Source: Rubrivivax gelatinosus (GTDB taxonomy: Bacteria > Pseudomonadota > Gammaproteobacteria > Burkholderiales > Burkholderiaceae_C). From it: DNA of 64,000 bases. Position numbers and translations under genes: made by a program. Below the pieces are notes generated by a model. It saw only the letters and a program-made list of their open reading frames with translations, was not told where the DNA came from and made no database searches. The DNA lies in the NCBI RefSeq assembly GCF_004340905.1, contig NZ_SLXD01000004.1:186001-250000 (forward strand), written 5' to 3'. The first letter of the stretch is position 1, and each line of letters begins with the position of its first letter. Positions 44,517 through 56,214 of the stretch are shown piece after piece.

Positions 44517-45924
44517 CGTAAGGCTCGCGCGGGCGCATGTCTTCCTCGATGCGCAGGGCCCGGCCCAGCGCCGGGTAGGCGCGCTGGGCGCAGTCGTGGC
44601 GCTCGCAGACCTTGCAGCCCGGGCCGATCGGCAGCGCCGCGTCCGCGCGGTCCAGCGCCAGCCCGCGGCCGTAGACCAGCCGGCCGGCGTGGCGCAGGTC
44701 GCAGCCCAGCGCGACGGCGAACCGCCGTCCGGGCCGGCCCCAGCCGCCGTCGTGCTGCGTCACGCAGCGCGCGATCCACAGGTAGCGCCGGCCGTCGGGC
44801 ATCTGCGCCAGCTGCGTGAGCACCTGGTCGGGCTGGGCGAAGGCCTCGTAGACCGTCCACAGCGGGCAGGTGCCGCCGGTGCGCGAGAAATGGAAGTCGG
44901 TCGCCGACTGGCGCTTGGAGATGTTGCCGGCGCGGTCCACGCGCACGAAGAAGAAGGGCACGCCGGGCGCGCCGGGCCGCTGCAGCGTCGACAGGCGGTG
45001 GCAGGCGGTCTCGAAGCTGACGCCGAAGCGCCGCGCCAGCAGCTCGATGTCGTAGCCCAGCGCCTCGGCCGCGCCGAGAAAGGCGCCGTAGGGCAGCAGC
45101 AGCGCGCCGGCGAAGTAGCTCGCCAGGCCGATGCGTGCCAGCGCCCGCGCCTCGTCGGAGGGCAGCGCCGGGTCGGCGACGAGCGCGGCCATCGGCGCGC
45201 CGGCCTCCAGCCGCGCCAGCTGCACCGCCATCTGGAAGCAGCGCTGCCCCGGCGCCAGGTCGGCGTGCAGCTGCAGCGTGCGGCTGGCCGGGTCGTAGCG
45301 GCGCAGCCCGCTGTCGGCGGCGCCGACCTGCACGCGCACGCCGTGCCGGCGCTCCAGCCGCTGCTGCAGCGCCGGCGCCAGGTCGGCGGCCGAGGGCGAG
45401 GCCGCGCCGAGTTCGGCGTGCAGCGCCTCGGCCAGCGCATCGAGCTCGGCGACGTGGTTGTGGCGGGCGTAGAAGAAGTCGCGCACGGCCTCGTGCGGCT
45501 GCGCCGGGCCGACACGCGCCAGCAGCTCGCGGTCGCCCACCTGGCCGGCCAGCGCCTCCAGCCGTTGGCGCGTGTCGTGCGCGTGGCGGTGCAGCTCGAT
45601 CACGCGGCGCGCCAGCCCCGGCATCTGCCGCGCCAGCGCCTGCAGCTCGGCCTGGGCCACCGGCTCGGCGCCGCCGCTGCCGGCCACGGCCTCCTGCAGC
45701 TGCGCGAGCAGGCGCGCCTCGTCGTCCTCGCTGAACCACTGCAGGTCCACGCCCAGCGTGGCCTGCAGCTTCAGCAGCACCGGCACCGACAGCGGCCGCT
45801 GGTCGTGCTCGATCTGGTTCAGGTAGCTCGGCGACAGGCCCAGGCGCTGGGCCAGCGCCGCCTGCGTCAGGCCGCTGCGTTCGCGCAGCGTGCGCAGGCG
45901 CACGCCCATGAAGGTCTTGCGCAT
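44506..45924 (-). CDS. ScfR/RamB-type short-chain fatty acyl transcriptional regulator
   Basis: A 472-residue regulator. The N-terminal XRE domain (residues 5-65) reads [38 protein letters not shown]. The middle has an IrrE/ImmA-like region (about 230-300, [38 protein letters not shown]). The C-terminus is a Cys-containing sensor ([41 protein letters not shown]), typical of regulators that sense acyl-CoA in propionate or acetate metabolism. It is divergent from prpC, and both starts are preceded by tandem TTGCGAA repeats. That it controls the methylcitrate operon is inference from position and family. Confidence 0.87.
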   Translation of the reverse strand: MRKTFMGVRLRTLRERSGLTQAALAQRLGLSPSYLNQIEHDQRPLSVPVLLKLQATLGVDLQWFSEDDEARLLAQLQEAVAGSGGAEPVAQAELQALARQMPGLARRVIELHRHAHDTRQRLEALAGQVGDRELLARVGPAQPHEAVRDFFYARHNHVAELDALAEALHAELGAASPSAADLAPALQQRLERRHGVRVQVGAADSGLRRYDPASRTLQLHADLAPGQRCFQMAVQLARLEAGAPMAALVADPALPSDEARALARIGLASYFAGALLLPYGAFLGAAEALGYDIELLARRFGVSFETACHRLSTLQRPGAPGVPFFFVRVDRAGNISKRQSATDFHFSRTGGTCPLWTVYEAFAQPDQVLTQLAQMPDGRRYLWIARCVTQHDGGWGRPGRRFAVALGCDLRHAGRLVYGRGLALDRADAALPIGPGCKVCERHDCAQRAYPALGRALRIEEDMRPREPYASA

Positions 45925-45934
45925 GGTTCGGGTG

Positions 45935-45952
45935 CTTCGCAATCTTCGCAAG
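45935..45952 (-). promoter_or_regulatory. Tandem operator repeats before the ScfR-type gene
   Basis: Two adjacent 9-bp units CTTCGCAAT and CTTCGCAAG (on the minus strand, TTGCGAAG-like units in tandem) lie 11-28 bases before the start codon at 45924. The core TTGCGAA is the same as in the repeat before prpC. RamB/ScfR regulators are known to bind short A/T-G-C-A/T motifs of this kind. Probable autoregulation. Confidence 0.5.
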
Positions 45953-46013
45953 ATGGCGAAGACGGCTTTGCATTCATTCGCTATTTCAAGCGTTGCCGGA
46001 GGTGTGGAGCATA

Positions 46014-46031
46014 GCGAACATTGCGAACATT
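46014..46031 (+). promoter_or_regulatory. Tandem operator repeats before prpC
   Basis: The 9-bp unit GCGAACATT occurs twice with no spacer, 49-66 bases before the prpC start, in the likely promoter region. It shares the TGCGAA core with the opposite-strand repeats near the regulator gene. Confidence 0.5.
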
Positions 46032-46079
46032 CCAGCCCCCCCGGGCGCCGACGCAAGCCGTCGAACACCAGGAGACACG

Positions 46080-47240
46080 ATGAGCGACAACAGCTCCCCC
46101 GCGCCGACGATCAAGCCGAAGAAGTCGGTCGCGCTGTCCGGCGTGACCGCCGGCAACACCGCGCTGTGCACCGTCGGCCGCAGCGGCAACGACCTGCAGT
46201 ACCGCGGCTACGACATCCTGGACATCGCCGAGGTCTGCGAGTTCGAGGAGATCGTCCACCTGCTGGTGCACGGCAAGCTGCCGACCGCGGCCGAGCTGCG
46301 CGCCTACAAGACGCGGCTGCGTGCGCTGCGCGGCCTGCCGGCCAGCGTGCGCGAGGCGCTGGAGCGCCTGCCCGCCAGCGCGCACCCGATGGACGTGCTG
46401 CGCACCGGGGTCTCGGCGCTGGGCTGCATCCTGCCCGAGAAGGACGACCACAACCTGCCCGGCGCGCGCGACATCGCCGACCGCCTGCTGGCCTCGCTGG
46501 GCTCGATGCTGCTGTACTGGCATCACTGGAGCGCGCAGGGCCGGCGCATCGTCGTCGAGACCGACGACGACTCGATCGGCGGCCACTTCCTGCACCTGCT
46601 GCACGGCGAGAAGCCGCAGGACAGCTGGGTGCGGGCGATGCACACCTCGCTGAACCTCTACGCCGAGCACGAGTTCAACGCCAGCACCTTCGCCGCGCGG
46701 GTCATCGCCGGCACCGGCAGCGACGTCTACTCGGCCGTCGCCGGCGCGATCGGGGCGCTGCGCGGGCCCAAGCACGGCGGCGCCAACGAGGTCGCCTTCG
46801 AGATCCAGAAGCGCTACGACGGCCCCGCCGAGGCCGAGGCCGACATCCGCCGCCGCGTCGAGGCGCGCGAGGTCGTGATCGGCTTCGGCCACCCGGTCTA
46901 CACGATCGCCGACCCGCGCAACGAGGTCATCAAGGGTGTCGCGCGCCGCCTGTCCTACGAGGCCGGCTCGCACAAGATGTTCGACATCGCCGAGCGCATC
47001 GAGCGCGTGATGTGGGACGCCAAGCGCATGTTCCCCAACCTCGACTGGTTCAGCGCCGTCAGCTACCACATGATGGGCGTGCCGACGGCGATGTTCACGC
47101 CGCTGTTCGTCATCGCGCGCAGCAGCGGCTGGGCGGCGCACGTCATCGAGCAGCGCCAGGACAACAAGATCATCCGCCCCAGCGCCCACTACACCGGCCC
47201 CGGGCCCCAGGCCTTCGTGCCGCTGGCCGAGCGCCACTGA
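46080..47240 (+). CDS. prpC: 2-methylcitrate synthase
   Basis: Condenses propionyl-CoA with oxaloacetate to 2-methylcitrate. The 386-residue citrate-synthase-fold protein has [17 protein letters not shown] and [24 protein letters not shown] at the start. It also has [51 protein letters not shown] and the Asp-containing [15 protein letters not shown]. The AGG-rich site AGGAG at 46070-46074 supports ATG 46080. It is the first gene of prpC-acnD-prpF-prpB. Confidence 0.95.
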   Translation: MSDNSSPAPTIKPKKSVALSGVTAGNTALCTVGRSGNDLQYRGYDILDIAEVCEFEEIVHLLVHGKLPTAAELRAYKTRLRALRGLPASVREALERLPASAHPMDVLRTGVSALGCILPEKDDHNLPGARDIADRLLASLGSMLLYWHHWSAQGRRIVVETDDDSIGGHFLHLLHGEKPQDSWVRAMHTSLNLYAEHEFNASTFAARVIAGTGSDVYSAVAGAIGALRGPKHGGANEVAFEIQKRYDGPAEAEADIRRRVEAREVVIGFGHPVYTIADPRNEVIKGVARRLSYEAGSHKMFDIAERIERVMWDAKRMFPNLDWFSAVSYHMMGVPTAMFTPLFVIARSSGWAAHVIEQRQDNKIIRPSAHYTGPGPQAFVPLAERH

Positions 47241-47260
47241 GCGGGGTGATGCAAGAGGAC

Positions 47261-49854
<2,594 letters not shown>

Positions 49855-49858
<4 letters not shown>

Positions 49859-51033
49859 CGACCGCGGCACAGCTGCGAATTCCAGCCACCGTGATGCGCG
49901 GCGGCAGCAGCAAAGGCGTGTTCTTCCGCCTCGAAGACCTGCCCGAGGCCGCGCAGCGGCCCGGCGCCGCACGCGACCGGCTGCTGCAGCGTGTGATCGG
50001 CAGCCCCGACGCCTACGGCACGCAGATCGACGGCCTGGGCGGTGCCACGTCCAGCACCAGCAAGTGCGTGATCCTGGCGCCGTCGACGCGCCCCGGGCAC
50101 GACGCCGACTACCTCTACGGCCAGGTCGCGATCGAGCGTGATCTCGTCGACTGGTCGGGCAACTGCGGCAACCTGTCGGCCGCGGCCGGCGCCTTCGCCG
50201 TGCACGCCGGCTACGTCGCGCCAGAGCGGGTGCCGCCCGACGGCGTCTGCAGCGTGCGCCTGTGGCAGGCCAACATCGGCAAGACCATCCTGGTGCAGGT
50301 GCCGGTGGCCGGCGGCCAGGTCCGCGAGAGCGGCGACTTCGTGCTCGACGGCGTCGCCTTCCCGGCGGCCGAGATCGTGCTCGAGTTCCTGGACCCGGCT
50401 GCCGACGACGGCGCGATGTTCCCGACCGGAAACCTCGTCGACGAACTCGAGGTGCCCGGCGTCGGCCGGCTGCAGGCGACGCTGATCAGCGCCGGCATCC
50501 CGACCGTCTTCGTCGAGGCGCAGGCCGTAGCTTGCAACGGCACCGAACTGCGCGAGGCGATCAACGCCGACCCGGCGGCGCTGGCGCGTTTCGAGGCCAT
50601 CCGCGTCGCCGGCGCGCTGCGCATGGGGCTGATCGACTCGCCCGAGGACGCGCTGCTGCGCCAGCACACGCCCAAGATCGTCTTCGTCGCGCCGCCGGCC
50701 GACTACACGACGTCCAGCGGGCGCCGCGTGCAGGCCGCCGAGATCGACCTGCTGGCGCGTGCGCTGTCGATGGGCCGGCTGCACCACGCGATGATGGGCA
50801 CCGCCGCGGTGGCCATCGCCACCGCCGCCGCGGTGCCAGGCACGCTGGTCAGCCGCGCCACCGGCGGCGGCCCGCGCGAGCGCCTGTGTTTCGGTCACCC
50901 GGCGGGTCTGCTGCGTGTCGGCGCGCAGGTGCGCGCCGAGGCCGGCCGCTGGCTCGTCACGCGCGCGGTGATGAGCCGCAGCGCCCGCATCCTGATGGAA
51001 GGCTGGGTCCGCGTGCCCGCCGACAGCTTCTGA
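49855..51033 (+). CDS. prpF: 2-methylaconitate cis-trans isomerase
   Basis: Isomerises the AcnD product so that aconitase can hydrate it. The 392-residue diaminopimelate-epimerase-fold protein has PATVMRGGSSKGVFFRLEDLP, GGATSSTSKCVILAPS, LVDWSGNCGNLSAAAGAFA (active-site Cys region) and GTAAVAIATAAAVPGT. It is translationally coupled to acnD. The AcnD-PrpF pair replaces PrpD here, as in many beta- and gammaproteobacteria. Confidence 0.95.
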
Positions 51034-51041
51034 GGTCCACC

Positions 51042-51902
51042 ATGTCCACCCGCAGCCGCCTTCGGGCGCTGGCCGAGGCCCGCCGCGGCGTGCTCGTCCC
51101 CGGCGCCTTCAACGCCTTGTCCGCCCGCATCGTCGCCGACCTCGGTTTCGAGGCCGTCTACGTCACCGGGGCCGGCGTCACCAACATGTGGTTCGGCCTG
51201 CCCGACCAGGGCTTCATGGGCCTGGCCGAGATCGCCGAGCACACCGCACGCATCCGCGACGCCGTGGAACTGCCGCTGATCGTCGACGCCGACACCGGCT
51301 TCGGCAACGCGCTGAACGTGCGCCACGCGGTGCGCACGCTCGAGCGTGCCGGAGCCGATTGCATCCAGCTCGAAGACCAGGTGGCGCCCAAACGCTGCGG
51401 CCACTTCGCCGGCAAGGAGGTGATCCCGCTGGACGAGGCGCTCGGCAAGATCAAGGCCGCCGTCGACGCGCGCCGCGACCCCGAGCTGCTGATCCTGGCG
51501 CGCACCGACGCCGCCGCGACCCAGGGTTTCGAGGCCGCGGTCGAACGGGCGCAGGCGTTTGCCGAAGCCGGCGCCGACCTGCTGTTCGTCGAGGCGGTGA
51601 CCCGGGCCGACGAGGTGCGTGCGCTGCCGCAGCGCCTGGCCCGGCCGCAGCTGATGAACATGGTGATCGGCGGGCGCACGCCGATCTTCGGCGCCGACGA
51701 GCTGGCCGGGCTGGGCTACGGCCTGGTGCTCTACGCCAACGCGGCGCTGCAGGGCGCGGTGCATGGCATGCAGCGTGCGCTGACGGCGCTGCGCGATGCG
51801 GGCGAGCTGCACGAGGCGAGCGGCCTGGTGACGCCGTTCGCCGAGCGCCAGCGCCTGGTCGGCAAGCCCGAGTGGGACGCGCTGGAGCGGCGTTATGTCT
51901 GA
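51042..51902 (+). CDS. prpB: Methylisocitrate lyase-type enzyme (ICL/PEP mutase superfamily)
   Basis: Expected to split 2-methylisocitrate into pyruvate and succinate. The 286-residue TIM-barrel protein has VLVPGAFNALSARIVADLGF, LPLIVDADTGFGNALNVRH, CIQLEDQVAPKRCGHFAGK with the catalytic C119 in KRCGH, and LILARTDAAATQGFE. Its N-terminus (PGAFNALSA) and the W-F-G-L-P-D loop resemble the carboxyvinyl-carboxyphosphonate mutase/oxaloacetate decarboxylase branch more than textbook PrpB, so the name rests partly on operon position. It is last in the prp run and overlaps the GntR gene by eight bases. Confidence 0.8.
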   Translation: MSTRSRLRALAEARRGVLVPGAFNALSARIVADLGFEAVYVTGAGVTNMWFGLPDQGFMGLAEIAEHTARIRDAVELPLIVDADTGFGNALNVRHAVRTLERAGADCIQLEDQVAPKRCGHFAGKEVIPLDEALGKIKAAVDARRDPELLILARTDAAATQGFEAAVERAQAFAEAGADLLFVEAVTRADEVRALPQRLARPQLMNMVIGGRTPIFGADELAGLGYGLVLYANAALQGAVHGMQRALTALRDAGELHEASGLVTPFAERQRLVGKPEWDALERRYV

Positions 51903-52338
51903 GGCCGTTCCCCCGCTGGACGACACCCGGGCCGACGTGCCGCGCCTGCCCCGGGCGGCGCTCTGCGACGCCATCGCCGAGAGCCTGCGCGCGCGTGTGC
52001 TGGCGCTGGAGTGGGCGCCCGGCGAGGCGCTGGACGAACTCGCGATCGCCCGCGACTACGGCGTCAGCCGCACGCCGGTGCGCGAGGCGATGAAGGTGCT
52101 GCAGCACGAAGGTCTGCTGCAGGCCTGGGTGCGCCGTGGCGTCGCCGTGGCGGTCGTCGAGCCGCAGGAGCTCCAGGAGGCGGCCGAACTGCGCCGGCTG
52201 CTGCTGGCGCACGCCGCGGCGCGCGGGGCGTCGGCCGGTTCGCCGCTGCTGCAGCGCATGCTGAGCCTGGCCGAGCAGCGGCTGCGCCTGGGGCAGGCTG
52301 GCCTGCCGCCGGCGGCGCCTGGCGCGCTGCCGCCGTAG
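51895..52338 (+). CDS. GntR-family regulator with truncated effector domain
   Basis: A 147-residue protein. The GntR winged helix is complete (about 20-88: DAIAESLRARVLALEWAPGEALDELAIARDYGVSRTPVREAMKVLQHEGLLQ). The FCD effector domain stops after one and a half helices, and the tail (GLPPAAPGALPP) is low-complexity. The usual length is 210-240, so the gene is shortened; the last codons may derive from a frameshift or deletion. It overlaps prpB and may be a decayed second regulator of propionate use. Confidence 0.78.
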   Translation: MSEAVPPLDDTRADVPRLPRAALCDAIAESLRARVLALEWAPGEALDELAIARDYGVSRTPVREAMKVLQHEGLLQAWVRRGVAVAVVEPQELQEAAELRRLLLAHAAARGASAGSPLLQRMLSLAEQRLRLGQAGLPPAAPGALPP

Positions 52339-52367
52339 CGACGGCCGGCAGCCGGGCGATCAGCCGA

Positions 52368-53258
52368 TCAGCCGCCCGCCGCCGCCCGCGACTGATCGAC
52401 GAAACCGCGCAGGTAGCCGATGTCGGCATCGGCCTCGCGCACGCCGAGGTGGATCTGCTTGTGCACGCCCTGGTCGCCCAGGCGCAGCGCCACCAGCGGC
52501 AGCTGCGGCGCCGCCTCGGGCAGCAGCCAGCGCGGCAGCGCCGTCACGCCGCGGCCGCTGGCCACCATCTGCAGCAGGATGTCGGTGGTCTCGATCGTCT
52601 TGTGCTGGCGCGGCGCGACGCCGGCCGGCGTGAGGAAACGCGTGAACACGTCCAGGCGCTCGGGCGCGACGGGGTAGGTGATCAGCACCTCCTGCGCCAG
52701 GTCGCCGGGCTGCACCTGGCGCGCGCCGGCCAGGCGGTGGCCGCGCTGCACGACCAGCACCTGTTCGTAGTCGAACACCGGCTCGAAACGCAGCCCGGGC
52801 TTGTACAGCGGGTCGGGCGTCACCAGCACGTCGATCTCGTAGCCGAAGAGCGCGCCGATGCCGCCGAACTGGAACTTCTGCTTGACGTCGACATCGACCT
52901 CCGGCCACGCCGCCAGGTAGGGCTCGACGACCTTCAGCAGCCACTGGTAGCAGGGGTGGCACTCCATGCCGATGCGCAGCGTGCCGCGTTCGCCGCGTGC
53001 GATGCGGCCCAGCTGCGCCTCGGCCTGCTCCAGCTGCGGCAGCACGCGCCGCGCCAGCGCCAGCACCTGCTGGCCGGCCGGTGTCAGGCGCAGGCTGCGG
53101 TGTTCGCGCCGCCAGATGTCGGTGCCCAGCTGCTGTTCGAGCTTGCGCATGCTGTGGCTGAGCGCCGACTGCGTCAGGCACAGCCGCTCGGCGGCGGCCG
53201 TCAGCGAGCCCTGGCGCTCGACCTCCAGCACGACGGCGAGGTGGATGCGCTCGATCAT
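52368..53258 (-). CDS. metR: LysR-family transcriptional regulator MetR
   Basis: A 296-residue LysR-type activator. The N-terminal HTH (1-60) reads HLAVVLEVERQGSLTAAAERLCLTQSALSHSMRKLE. The sensor domain has LRIGMECHPCYQWLLKVVEPY, close to the MetR sequence for homocysteine sensing, and FEPVFDYEQVLVVQRGHRLAG. It is divergent from metE, the classical MetR target, with a MetR-like site in the 101-base gap. Confidence 0.9.
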   Translation of the reverse strand: MIERIHLAVVLEVERQGSLTAAAERLCLTQSALSHSMRKLEQQLGTDIWRREHRSLRLTPAGQQVLALARRVLPQLEQAEAQLGRIARGERGTLRIGMECHPCYQWLLKVVEPYLAAWPEVDVDVKQKFQFGGIGALFGYEIDVLVTPDPLYKPGLRFEPVFDYEQVLVVQRGHRLAGARQVQPGDLAQEVLITYPVAPERLDVFTRFLTPAGVAPRQHKTIETTDILLQMVASGRGVTALPRWLLPEAAPQLPLVALRLGDQGVHKQIHLGVREADADIGYLRGFVDQSRAAAGG

Positions 53259-53264
53259 GATCGG

Positions 53265-53277
53265 TGAATGTTGCTCA
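53265..53277. promoter_or_regulatory. MetR-like binding site between metR and metE
   Basis: TGAATGTTGCTCA differs from the MetR consensus TGAA-N5-TTCA at one base. It lies seven bases from the metR start and about 83 bases before metE, so it may serve both autorepression and activation. Confidence 0.55.
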
Positions 53278-53359
53278 TGGATCGGTGAGGAATGACCATT
53301 TTACGTAATGGATGGCGCTGCCTAGGATGCGCCCGCTCCATCACGACCTCCCGACTTCC

Positions 53360-55669
53360 ATGACCACGCTGCACAACCTCGGTTTCCCCCGCATCGGCGC
53401 CCGGCGCGAGCTCAAGTTCGCGCTCGAGGCCTACTGGAAGGGCGACTCCTCGCCCGAGACCCTGCAGGCGCTGGGCGCCGAACTGCGCCAGCGCCACTGG
53501 GCGCAGCAGGCCGGCCTGGACCTGGTGCCGGTGGGCGACTTCTCGTTCTACGACCAGGTGCTGGACACGAGCTTCATGCTCGGCAACGTGCCCGAGCGCG
53601 CACGCGGACACGGCGGCGATGCGCTGGACGTCTACTTCCGCGTCGCGCGCGGGCGTTCGGCACCGGCGGCCGAAGCCGGCTGCTGCGCCGGCGGTGTCGC
53701 TGCCGGCGAGATGACCAAGTGGTTCGACACCAACTACCACTACATCGTGCCCGAGTTCCACGCCGGCACGCGCTTCGTGCTCGACGCCTCGCGGCTGCTG
53801 GCCCAGCTCGCCGAGGCCCGCGCCCAGGGCGTGGCCGCCAAGCCGGTGCTGCTGGGGCCGGTCAGCTACCTCGCGCTGGGCAAGTCCAAGGACGGCTCGG
53901 ACCGGCTGGCGCTGCTGCCGGCGCTGCTGCCCGTCTACGCCGAGCTGCTGCGCCGCCTGGCCGCCGAGGGCGTGGACTGGGTGCAGATCGACGAGCCGGT
54001 GCTGGCCACCGACCTGGACGCGCCGTGGCGAGACGCTTTGCGCACGGCTTACGCGGCCTTCGCCGACGGCGGCGTGCGCCTGCTGCTGGCCAGCTACTTC
54101 GGCCCGCTGCAGGACAACGCCGAGCTCGCGCTGGGCCTGCCGGTGGCCGGGCTGCACGTCGACGCCGTCGCCGCGCGCGACGAGGCCGAGGCCCTGGCGG
54201 CGCGTCTGCCCGCCGGCCGCGTGCTGTCGCTGGGCGTGATCAGCGGCCGCAACATCTGGAAGACCGACCTGACGGCGCTGCTGGACTGGCTGGAGCCGCT
54301 GGCGGCGCGGCTGGGCGAGCGGCTGTGGCTGGCGCCGTCGTGCTCGCTGCTGCACGTGCCGGTGGACCTGTCGATCGAAGACGGGCTGGACGCCGAGCTG
54401 AAATCCTGGCTCGCCTTCGCGCTGCAGAAGCTCGACGAACTGCGGCTGCTGGGCCGCGCGCTGCGCGAAGGCCGCGCCGCCGTGCATGCGGAGCTGCAGG
54501 CCAACCGCGACGCGCTGGCCACGCGCCGCGCCTCGGCACGCGTGCACCGGCCCGAGGTGCGCGCGGCCGTGGCCACGATCGACGCCGGGATGGGCCGCCG
54601 CCGCAGCGTGTATCCGGTGCGGGCCGAGCATCAGGCCGAGTGGCTGCAGCTGCCGCCGTACCCGACGACAACCATCGGCTCGTTCCCGCAGACCGCCGAG
54701 ATCCGCCGCGTGCGCGCCGAGTTCAAGGCCGGGCGGCTGGAGCAGGGCGCCTACCGCGACGCGATGCGCGCCGAGATCGCGCACGCCGTGCAGGTGCAGG
54801 AGGCGCTGGGCCTGGACGTGCTGGTGCACGGCGAGGCCGAACGCAACGACATGGTCGAGTACTTCGGCGAGCAGCTCGAGGGTTATGCCTTCAGCCGCTT
54901 CGGCTGGGTGCAGAGCTACGGCTCGCGCTGCGTCAAGCCGCCGATCCTGTTCGGCGACATCGCCCGGCCGCAGCCGATGACGGTGGACTGGAGCCGCTAC
55001 GCCCAGTCGCTGACGGCCAGGCCGATGAAGGGCATGCTGACCGGCCCGGTGACGATCCTGAACTGGTCCTTCGTGCGCGACGACCAGCCGCGTGCCGACA
55101 CCTGCCGCCAGCTGGCGCTGGCGATGCGTGCCGAGGTGCTGGACCTGGAGCGCGCCGGCGTGCGCGTGATCCAGATCGACGAGGCCGCGCTGCGCGAGGG
55201 CCTGCCGCTGCGGCGTTCGGCCTGGCCGGCGTACCTGGACTGGGCGGTGGAGTGTTTCCGCATCACCGCCAACGGCGTGCGCGACGAGACGCAGATCCAC
55301 ACCCACATGTGCTACTCGGAGTTCAACGACATCATCGCGGCGATCGCGGCGATGGACGCCGACGTCATCACGATCGAGACCTCGCGTTCGGACATGGAGC
55401 TGCTCGACGCCTTCGAGCACTTCCATTACCCCAACGAGATCGGCCCCGGCGTCTACGACATCCACTCGCCCAACATCCCGAGCTGCGAGCACATCGTCGC
55501 GCTGATGGAGAAGGCGGCGCGGCGCATCCCGCCGCAGCGGCTCTGGGTCAACCCCGACTGCGGGCTGAAGACGCGCCAGTGGGCCGAGGTGATCCCGGCG
55601 CTGGAGCAGATGGTGGCGGCGGCCAGGCGGCTGCGCGAGCGTCAAGGCCGGCCGGCCGCAGCCGCCTGA
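53360..55669 (+). CDS. metE: Cobalamin-independent methionine synthase
   Basis: Transfers a methyl group from methyltetrahydropteroyl-triglutamate to homocysteine, using zinc. The 769-residue protein begins [25 protein letters not shown], has [12 protein letters not shown] and [18 protein letters not shown], and zinc ligands H649 and C651 in THMCYSEF and C734 in [12 protein letters not shown] 53360 fits the family start; an upstream in-frame ATG at 53312 would overlap the regulatory gap. It is regulated by MetR. No cobalamin riboswitch is present, although the cell makes B12. Confidence 0.96.
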   Translation: MTTLHNLGFPRIGARRELKFALEAYWKGDSSPETLQALGAELRQRHWAQQAGLDLVPVGDFSFYDQVLDTSFMLGNVPERARGHGGDALDVYFRVARGRSAPAAEAGCCAGGVAAGEMTKWFDTNYHYIVPEFHAGTRFVLDASRLLAQLAEARAQGVAAKPVLLGPVSYLALGKSKDGSDRLALLPALLPVYAELLRRLAAEGVDWVQIDEPVLATDLDAPWRDALRTAYAAFADGGVRLLLASYFGPLQDNAELALGLPVAGLHVDAVAARDEAEALAARLPAGRVLSLGVISGRNIWKTDLTALLDWLEPLAARLGERLWLAPSCSLLHVPVDLSIEDGLDAELKSWLAFALQKLDELRLLGRALREGRAAVHAELQANRDALATRRASARVHRPEVRAAVATIDAGMGRRRSVYPVRAEHQAEWLQLPPYPTTTIGSFPQTAEIRRVRAEFKAGRLEQGAYRDAMRAEIAHAVQVQEALGLDVLVHGEAERNDMVEYFGEQLEGYAFSRFGWVQSYGSRCVKPPILFGDIARPQPMTVDWSRYAQSLTARPMKGMLTGPVTILNWSFVRDDQPRADTCRQLALAMRAEVLDLERAGVRVIQIDEAALREGLPLRRSAWPAYLDWAVECFRITANGVRDETQIHTHMCYSEFNDIIAAIAAMDADVITIETSRSDMELLDAFEHFHYPNEIGPGVYDIHSPNIPSCEHIVALMEKAARRIPPQRLWVNPDCGLKTRQWAEVIPALEQMVAAARRLRERQGRPAAAA

Positions 55670-55734
55670 GTGAGCCCAGGGCCCGGCGCCTCTGCGATCA
55701 TCGGCCGTCTCGACCGCCTTCCTGCCGCCCCACG

Positions 55735-56208
55735 ATGCAGACCCCGCCGGGGCCGACTGAACCCCTGCACATCGCGCCACTCGCCGCCGCCGACGTGCCC
55801 GCCGTGCGCGCCCTGCTCGTCGCCGGCCTGACCGAACGCTGGGGCGGCTACGAGCCGCGCTTCAACCCCGACATCGAGGCCCTGGGCCGCGCCTTCGACG
55901 GCCGGCTGACGCTGGTCGCGCGCCAGGGCGCGGTCATCGTCGCCACCGGGGCGCTGCGCCCGGCCGGCGCCGGGCGCTTCGAGATCGTGCGCATGTCGGT
56001 CGCACGCGGGCAGCGCCGCCGCGGCGTCGGCGCGCGCGTGCTGGCGGCACTGGTGGACGCGGCGCGCGAGCGCGGCGCCCGCGAGCTGGTGCTCGAAACC
56101 ACGCTCGGCTGGCAATCGGCCATCGACTTCTACGAGCGGCACGGCTTCCGGCGCACGCACGTGCAAGGCGAGGACCTGTGGTTCGTGCGGCCGCTGGCGG
56201 CCGGCTGA
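55735..56208 (+). CDS. GNAT-family N-acetyltransferase
   Basis: A 157-residue acetyltransferase: LHIAPLAAADVPAVRALLVAGL, then FEIVRMSVARGQRRRGVGARVLAALVDAARERGA with the acetyl-CoA loop R-R-R-G-V-G, and QSAIDFYERHGFRRTHV. It converges on the diguanylate cyclase gene six bases away. Substrate unknown. Confidence 0.88.
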   Translation: MQTPPGPTEPLHIAPLAAADVPAVRALLVAGLTERWGGYEPRFNPDIEALGRAFDGRLTLVARQGAVIVATGALRPAGAGRFEIVRMSVARGQRRRGVGARVLAALVDAARERGARELVLETTLGWQSAIDFYERHGFRRTHVQGEDLWFVRPLAAG

Positions 56209-56214
56209 GCGGCT

